Shown: in pieces, positions 14,514 to 16,682 of the stretch
How positions within the stretch are numbered: position 1 is the stretch's first letter
How the letters are laid out: the number at the start of each line of letters is the position of its first letter
DNA from: an uncultured Acetatifactor sp.
GTDB lineage: Bacteria; Bacillota; Clostridia; Lachnospirales; Lachnospiraceae
Length of the DNA: 16,682 nucleotides
Reading direction: 5' to 3'
Assembly (NCBI GenBank): GCA_910584435.1
Contig: CAJUAP010000076.1
Coordinates: 1-16,682, forward strand
Translations under genes and position numbers: made by a program
The notes under the pieces: generated by a model
Told to the model about the DNA's origin: nothing
Databases searched by the model: none
What the model saw: the letters and a program-made list of their open reading frames with translations, nothing else

Positions 14514-16289
14514 ATGATGAGATCACTTTTTGCTGGTGTGTCAGGACTGAAGACACATCAGACCAAGATGGACGTCATTGGTAATAATATTGCCAATGTC
14601 AACACAACAGCATATAAATCAAGTTCTATTACTTTCAGCGCGTTGATGAGCCAGACAACCCAGAAGGCCAGCGGCGCCAACGCTGCCACCGGTACGGGCG
14701 GTGTCAATGCAAGGCAGATTGGTCTGGGTGTAAAATCTTCTGCCATCAATATGAATATTACGGGGCAGGGTGCCAGCCAGTCCACCGGCAATCCTTTCGA
14801 TGTCATGATTACCGGAGAGAATTTCTTTGTTGTCAGCGACGGCAGCCAGAATTATTTTACCAGAGACGGTGCTTTCTATGTGGACGGTGCCGGCAACCTG
14901 GCAATGACCAGCCTTGGTTACAATGTCATGGGATGGCAGGTAGACCCGGAGACAGGCAATATTAAAAAGGATACGGTATCGGCGCTGCGTATTATGAGCG
15001 CTGCCAATATGACTTATCCTCCGGAGGCCACTTCGGAAGGATATATGTCAGGCGTAATTGACAAGAATGATACCGATGTCACCAGTACAAACGGCAAAGT
15101 GATAAACTTTGAATTCTATGATCAGCTGGGGTATTCCTATACGGCAAAGTTCGTGTTTAAACAGTCGGACGATAAGAATGTATACAGCTTGGAACTTGAC
15201 AAGATTATTGATTCGGAAGGCGTTGAGGTTGAGGGCAGCAGGGCAGGAGTATTTGGCGACAAGGCAGTGCTCAATAAGGCCGGTACAATGCAGATCAATA
15301 TGGATGCAACCACAGGCTATACCTGGAATGGTACTACACTGAAAAATAATGCCACCGGTAAGGAGGTTAATCTGGCAGATCTGAGAAACGGCAACGAGTG
15401 GAAGGGGATGGATGAGACTTTCGGTACCGCTCCCGATGAAATGACCGTTGCAGAAGGACTGGATTTTGTTGCGGCAGCTTATGGTTATGAAGGCAAGAGA
15501 GAGGATTTCCTGAATATGATTCTGATTCAGACACCGGGAGATCCCACCACAACTCCACCGACTGCGGAAGTGGCATGGAGTGTGGAAGATATGCTGTTAG
15601 GCCGGAATGGCGCCCCGACAATTGATCAGCTCTTTACACAGCCGGATGCAACATCCAATATTTTTGCTGCTGATGTGAAGGGAAGCAATTTTGAAGGCGT
15701 ATCGGTTTATTACGATGCGAAAAACGGTAATTTTGCAGGAATTAACGGAACAGCGGCTCAGACAACGATTACATTGAAGCTGTCTGGCTTGGGAGACGGA
15801 AATTTCACTGACATTACTCTTGATTTATCTGAGACCGGAATGTGGGATAATAAGGGGACATCCACTATAGGCGCTACCAAGGGCAGCAATGATCCTGACA
15901 GGCTTGGACAGGGTTCAGGACGCCGCCTGGGTGAGATGAGCGGCGTGTCCATTCAGCAGAACGGAATGATTTATGCAAGCTATGACAACGGCATGACAAA
16001 GCTGCTGGGCCAGATTGCCACGGCAAGGTTCGCAAATGCATCCGGTCTGGAAAAGCTGGCGGATAACCTTTATACTTCAACACTGAATTCGGGTGAATTC
16101 GATGGTATCGGTGTAGATGTCACAGCCAATGGCGATTACATGTCCACAGGACAATTGGAAATGAGTAATGTGGATCTGTCCTCGGAATTCACGGAAATGA
16201 TCACAACACAGCGTGGTTTCCAGGCGAACAGCCGTATCATTACTGTCTCGGATACGCTTTTGGAAGAATTAACTAATTTAAAGAGATAA
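14514..16289 (+). CDS. flgE: Flagellar hook protein FlgE
   Basis: Building block of the hook, the universal joint between rod and filament; exported and polymerised under the FlgD cap until FliK signals completion. The 591-residue protein has the conserved N-terminal axial signature (GVSGLKTHQTKMDVIGNNIA then NVNTTAYKSS, residues 8-37). A FlgE-like core follows (FDVMITGENFFVVSDGSQNY, then FTRDGAFYVDGAGNL). A large variable middle (about 160-450) would be surface exposed, with low similarity to other hooks and a Pro/Thr-rich PGDPTTTPPT. The C-terminus is typical (MSNVDLSSEFTEMITTQRGF, then QANSRIITVSDTLLEELTNL). I see no cysteine. GGAGG (14499-14503) supports ATG 14514; the second ATG at 14517 is less well spaced. 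It is longer than enterobacterial FlgE (about 400 residues), owing to the middle domains. Confidence 0.96.
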   Translation: MMRSLFAGVSGLKTHQTKMDVIGNNIANVNTTAYKSSSITFSALMSQTTQKASGANAATGTGGVNARQIGLGVKSSAINMNITGQGASQSTGNPFDVMITGENFFVVSDGSQNYFTRDGAFYVDGAGNLAMTSLGYNVMGWQVDPETGNIKKDTVSALRIMSAANMTYPPEATSEGYMSGVIDKNDTDVTSTNGKVINFEFYDQLGYSYTAKFVFKQSDDKNVYSLELDKIIDSEGVEVEGSRAGVFGDKAVLNKAGTMQINMDATTGYTWNGTTLKNNATGKEVNLADLRNGNEWKGMDETFGTAPDEMTVAEGLDFVAAAYGYEGKREDFLNMILIQTPGDPTTTPPTAEVAWSVEDMLLGRNGAPTIDQLFTQPDATSNIFAADVKGSNFEGVSVYYDAKNGNFAGINGTAAQTTITLKLSGLGDGNFTDITLDLSETGMWDNKGTSTIGATKGSNDPDRLGQGSGRRLGEMSGVSIQQNGMIYASYDNGMTKLLGQIATARFANASGLEKLADNLYTSTLNSGEFDGIGVDVTANGDYMSTGQLEMSNVDLSSEFTEMITTQRGFQANSRIITVSDTLLEELTNLKR

Positions 16290-16315
16290 TTTTACTCGCA
16301 TTATAGTTTCAAATG

Positions 16316-16324
16316 TGCTATACT
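16316..16324 (+). promoter_or_regulatory. Possible extended -10 promoter before flbD
   Basis: TGCTATACT fits the extended -10 pattern (TGn followed by a TATAAT-like hexamer) 27 bases after the flgE stop. The -35 region is poor, as allowed for this class. Transcription would start near 16331, giving a leader of about 180 bases that contains the hairpins at 16327-16416. It could give flbD and the following motor genes a second promoter. Confidence 0.4.
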
Positions 16325-16326
16325 AT

Positions 16327-16416
16327 GGGGGCAGGGTGCTGTCCCCATATATGGTTATGCATGGGAAGTCCATGGAGGGAAGTCTGAACCTGCGGTTCAA
16401 ACAATGGAATTCCCAT
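16327..16416 (+). other. Two strong hairpins in the flgE-flbD gap
   Basis: Hairpin 1: GGGGGCAG (16327-16334) pairs with CTGTCCCC (16339-16346) around GGTG, eight pairs with one G-U. Hairpin 2: a 13-base arm (16361-16373) pairs with 16404-16416 at 12 of 13 positions (one G-A mismatch). An asymmetric internal loop holds purine-rich GGAGGGA, and the tip is TGAACC (16385-16390) with GGTTCA (16394-16399). No T tract follows either hairpin, so they do not look like intrinsic terminators. I matched it by eye to no known riboswitch. From 16417 to 16513 I see only the flbD ribosome binding site. Confidence 0.6.
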
Positions 16417-16513
16417 CATAAAATAAACGAATGCAGCAGGAAGCCGTAAGCGATGTTTTTCATTGGGAGTGAGCAGGGGGAGGGAGTGTAATATAATGGA
16501 GAGGGATTAGAAT

Positions 16514-16682
16514 ATGATAGAAGTAACGAAAATTAACGGAGTAAAGATATTGGTGAATCCACATCTGTTTGAAATTGTGGAAGAGACACCCGACACGGTG
16601 ATCACTTTGACAACAGGAAAAAAAATAATTGTAAAAGAAAGTAGACAAGAGATAAAAAATCTTGTAAAATCATATAGAAAGG
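16514..16682 (+). CDS. flbD: Flagellar protein FlbD/SwrD, 5' part
   Basis: Small protein of the FlbD family, usually 60-75 residues. Its B. subtilis member SwrD (formerly YlzI) increases flagellar motor power and swarming, probably acting on stators at the membrane. The 56 residues visible begin MIEVTKINGVKILVNPHLFE and contain the family hallmark EETPDTVITLTTGKKIIVKE, then RQEIKNLVKSYRK, so only a few residues should be missing past the window edge. GGAGAGGG (16498-16505) lies eight bases before ATG. Its place directly after flgE is conserved in Firmicutes and spirochaetes, where motA/motB or fliL/fliM follow. A promoter and strong hairpins in the 224-base gap suggest some separate control. 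Confidence 0.93.
   Translation, partial: MIEVTKINGVKILVNPHLFEIVEETPDTVITLTTGKKIIVKESRQEIKNLVKSYRK

Noticed and set aside
14378..14584. 68-codon plus-strand frame running from the structured gap into flgE
   Set aside because: No Shine-Dalgarno before its ATG. It overlaps the flgE start in another frame, and its sequence is basic and unlike any family I know.
16327..16416. Idea that the flbD leader is a c-di-GMP riboswitch
   Set aside because: The conserved GEMM core sequences and the tetraloop/receptor layout are not present, so I call it only an unclassified structured element.
16492..16497. TATAAT just before flbD
   Set aside because: There is no -35 at 16-18 bases and no TGn. Transcription would begin only about ten bases before the flbD ATG, cutting into its ribosome binding site.

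Overview
This window reads as the chromosome of a motile, low-to-mid-GC Firmicute, most likely of the Lachnospiraceae (Clostridia). The evidence is strong purine-rich Shine-Dalgarno sites, an almost Bacillus-identical CodY recognition helix, sigma-A and sigma-28-type promoters, and the classical Gram-positive fla/che gene order. Every convincing gene lies on the plus strand. I cannot name the species.

Layout. The window opens with the 3' end of a tRNA-Glu (anticodon CTC). A non-coding stretch with a sigma-A-type promoter follows, then topA (DNA topoisomerase I) and, behind its own promoter, codY (GTP/branched-chain amino acid-sensing repressor). A clear intrinsic terminator closes codY. A near-consensus promoter (TTGTGT-N17-TATAAT) then starts the flagellar operon: flgB, flgC, fliE, fliF, fliG, fliH, fliI, fliJ, a YlxF/MotE-like membrane protein, fliK, flgD, a conserved small flagellar-operon protein (TIGR02530 type), flgE, and the start of flbD (swrD), cut by the window edge.

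How they work together. The operon is laid out roughly in assembly order. FlgB and FlgC are proximal rod parts. FliE links the rod to the MS ring (FliF), which carries the rotor/switch protein FliG. FliH, FliI and FliJ energise and regulate the export gate. FliK measures the hook, FlgD caps it and FlgE forms it. FlbD/SwrD and the genes expected beyond the edge would serve the stator and switch. CodY directly upstream is functionally suggestive, because in Bacillus subtilis CodY sits just before flgB and represses the fla/che promoter.

The gene content is ordinary; I see no unknown defence, mobile or biosynthetic system. The second-look items are: (1) FlgD carries a C-terminal extension of about 100 residues, made of a helical module resembling those of Gram-positive surface proteins plus a Gly/Glu/Asp tail; (2) three long gaps, before flgC, flgE and flbD, are rich in potential RNA structure while other junctions are mostly tight; (3) a sigma-28-like promoter sits directly before fliK; (4) fliH and fliI both appear to start with TTG; (5) topA-codY-flgB looks like a contracted form of the Bacillus topA-trmFO-codV-clpQY-codY-flgB block.
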